Shown piece by piece: positions 5,606-6,862 of a stretch of DNA of 6,862 nucleotides (the first letter of the stretch is position 1; each line of letters begins with the position of its first letter). The notes under the pieces were generated by a model. The model worked only from the letters and a program-made list of their open reading frames with translations. It searched no databases and was not told the DNA's origin. Origin of the DNA: Treponema sp. UBA4232 (GTDB taxonomy: Bacteria; Spirochaetota; Spirochaetia; Treponematales; Treponemataceae); the NCBI GenBank assembly GCA_002396325.1, contig DGXM01000173.1, positions 4,033 through 10,894 on the forward strand, given 5' to 3'. The translations under genes and the position numbers were made by a program.

Positions 5606-6796
5606 ATGGATGATATTTCTGTATTGGTTTGCGATGACTCGGCATTGATGCGTAACCTTATTTCACGCATTGTTGATTCAACCGAGGGTTTGAAGACCGT
5701 CGGCACTGCCATGAACGGCAAATTCTGTCTGCAGAAGATTCCGCTTTTGAAACCGGATGTTATACTTTTGGACATCGAGATGCCGGAAATGAACGGAATT
5801 CAGTTCCTCGAAGAGCGCCGTATGCAGGGAATCGATATTCCAGTCGTCATTCTTTCATCTGTAGCCACAAAAGGCGCTGCCGTCACGATGAAATGTCTTG
5901 AACTGGGGGCCGCTGACTTTATCACCAAACCCAACGGAGCCATTTCTAGCAATATATCTCACGTTTCTCACAAAATCATCGAGCTTGTTGCCTCTTACGG
6001 TGGAAGATACGCCCGCAGAAAGGGTAAAAACATAAATCCCGCTGATTTTTATGTGCATCAGGCGAAGATGAAAGAGGCCGAGGCCGCTGCTGAAAAAGAG
6101 GGCATAATCGACAAAGTGAAGCCGGCCGCTTCAAATACCGCTCCTCAGGCCCCGGTTCTGTGGCAGAGCAATTCAAAGAAAGAGCCTGAGGTGGTTACTC
6201 CCTTGCGTGAAGGCGGGAAAATCGATGTGGTTGCAATCGGAATATCAACCGGTGGACCAAATGCCCTCCGCGAAGTGTTTGCCAAAATCCCTGCGAAATT
6301 CCCCAAACCGATTCTTGTCGTTCAGCATATGCCTGCGGGATTTACAAAGGAATTTGCCGCAAGCTTGAACCGTATCTGCCATCTTGCCGTAAAAGAAGCC
6401 GAGGACGGAGATTTGATTCATCCGGGTCAGGTTTATATCGCTCCCGGAGATTTCCACATAGTCGTTGAGAAATCCTCTCTCTGCAATGTTGTGCGTTTGA
6501 GCAAAGCTGAGCTCAGAAACGGACACAGGCCTTCTGCCGATGTTCTTTTTGAGTCTGTCGCTTCGTTGTATCAGAACCGTGCACTCGGAGTGATTATGAC
6601 TGGAATGGGCCGCGATGGAGCCGCAAAATTGACTGAAATGCGCAGACAGGGTGCATGGACTTTGGGGCAGGATGAGCAGTCCAGCGTTGTGTACGGAATG
6701 CCGCGTGTCGCCTGGGAAATGGGAGCCGTGCAAAAGCAGGTGTCGCTCGATGCCATGGCTGATGCAATCACGGAACTTGTGTCACAGCATGGTTGA
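5606..6796 (+). CDS. cheB: Chemotaxis response regulator protein-glutamate methylesterase CheB
   Basis: This 396-residue cytosolic enzyme removes methyl groups from chemoreceptors, and by family knowledge also deamidates receptor glutamines, when phosphorylated by CheA. The receiver domain (about 4-128) has the acidic pair Asp10-Asp11, phosphoacceptor Asp56 in LLDIEMP, Ser84/Ser85, and Lys108 in TKP. The esterase domain (about 205-394) has the catalytic triad Ser214 (GISTGGP), His241 (VQHMPAGF) and Asp337 (GMGRDGA). All key residues are present. At 396 residues it is longer than the roughly 350 of enteric CheB; the excess is a linker near 130-204 that includes a charged Ala/Lys/Glu helix (about 151-166). 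GAGGGG (5590-5595) lies 10 bases before the ATG, unlike the leaderless cheR. It is probably co-transcribed with cheR. Its stop codon overlaps the first copy of a palindromic repeat. Confidence 0.97.
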   Translation: MDDISVLVCDDSALMRNLISRIVDSTEGLKTVGTAMNGKFCLQKIPLLKPDVILLDIEMPEMNGIQFLEERRMQGIDIPVVILSSVATKGAAVTMKCLELGAADFITKPNGAISSNISHVSHKIIELVASYGGRYARRKGKNINPADFYVHQAKMKEAEAAAEKEGIIDKVKPAASNTAPQAPVLWQSNSKKEPEVVTPLREGGKIDVVAIGISTGGPNALREVFAKIPAKFPKPILVVQHMPAGFTKEFAASLNRICHLAVKEAEDGDLIHPGQVYIAPGDFHIVVEKSSLCNVVRLSKAELRNGHRPSADVLFESVASLYQNRALGVIMTGMGRDGAAKLTEMRRQGAWTLGQDEQSSVVYGMPRVAWEMGAVQKQVSLDAMADAITELVSQHG

Positions 6797-6822
6797 TTCG
6801 TGCGGATGGGAAATATCCGCGC
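6792..6822 (+). repeat. Palindromic repeat copy overlapping the cheB stop codon
   Basis: GTTGATTCGTGCGGATGG (6792-6809) matches the copy at 6835-6852 at 17 of 18 positions. It supplies the cheB TGA stop (6794-6796). It can fold as GTGCGGAT (6800-6807) with ATCCGCGC (6815-6822) around a seven-base loop, with one G-U pair. No T-run follows, so it is not a classical terminator, though it could protect the 3' end of the mRNA. The second arm has diverged beyond ATCCGC relative to the element inferred from the other copies. Confidence 0.6.
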
Positions 6823-6834
6823 CGCTTGAAACTT

Positions 6835-6862
6835 GTTGATTCGTGCGGAGGGTTCAATACCC
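6835..6862 (+). repeat. Palindromic repeat copy, cut by the right window edge
   Basis: GTTGATTCGTGCGGAGGG (6835-6852) is a direct repeat of 6792-6809, offset by 43 bp. Its core ATTCGTGCGGAGGGT (6839-6853) is the inverted copy of the window's first 15 bases. GGGT (6850-6853), TCAAT, ACCC (6859-6862) already forms the tip of a hairpin at the edge. If the sequence continues like the window start, the stem would be at least 15 bp. Confidence 0.6.

Noticed and set aside
1..6853. 15-bp terminal inverted repeats as the ends of a composite transposon or invertible segment
   Set aside because: No transposase or recombinase lies between them, the content is core housekeeping and chemotaxis genes, and a third copy of the repeat lies beside cheB. 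A dispersed palindrome or assembly-edge effect is more likely.

Overview
The window looks like chromosomal DNA from a spirochaete of the genus Treponema or a close relative, probably one of the mid-GC host-associated species. This rests on three points. The FabV/TER-type enoyl-CoA reductase resembles, from memory, the enzyme studied in Treponema denticola. cheR and cheB are paired in a spirochaete-like way. The GroEL is divergent. No database search was possible, so the genus is an inference.

Layout: two genes lie on the minus strand and three on the plus strand, diverging from a repeat-rich spacer. On the minus strand, trhA (hemolysin III/PAQR family membrane protein, 1487-2362) is followed after 215 bp by fabV (trans-2-enoyl-CoA reductase, 45-1271). 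On the plus strand, groL (chaperonin GroEL, 2905-4533) ends at two consecutive hairpins, the second a good intrinsic terminator. Then come cheR (chemotaxis methyltransferase, 4736-5551) and cheB (chemotaxis methylesterase/response regulator, 5606-6796), 54 bp apart and probably co-transcribed. All five reading frames are intact.

The genes form three functional units: fatty-acid or crotonyl-CoA reduction plus a membrane-homeostasis protein; protein folding; and the opposing methylation and demethylation enzymes of chemotactic adaptation. No transposase, integrase, phage, CRISPR, tRNA or rRNA gene was seen.

The non-coding DNA is the more unusual part. (1) A near-consensus promoter upstream of cheR has its -10 box only 8 bp from the start codon, with no Shine-Dalgarno sequence, which predicts a leaderless or nearly leaderless mRNA; every other gene here has a clear Shine-Dalgarno. 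(2) An 11-bp tandem repeat, one helical turn long, lies about 100 bp upstream of fabV. (3) The 542-bp trhA-groL spacer holds REP-like palindromes and a nested inverted repeat. (4) Both window ends carry arms of the same palindrome (ATTCGTGCGGAGGGT), each just beyond the 3' end of the terminal gene. I found no clearly new multi-gene system; the best leads are these regulatory and repeat signals.
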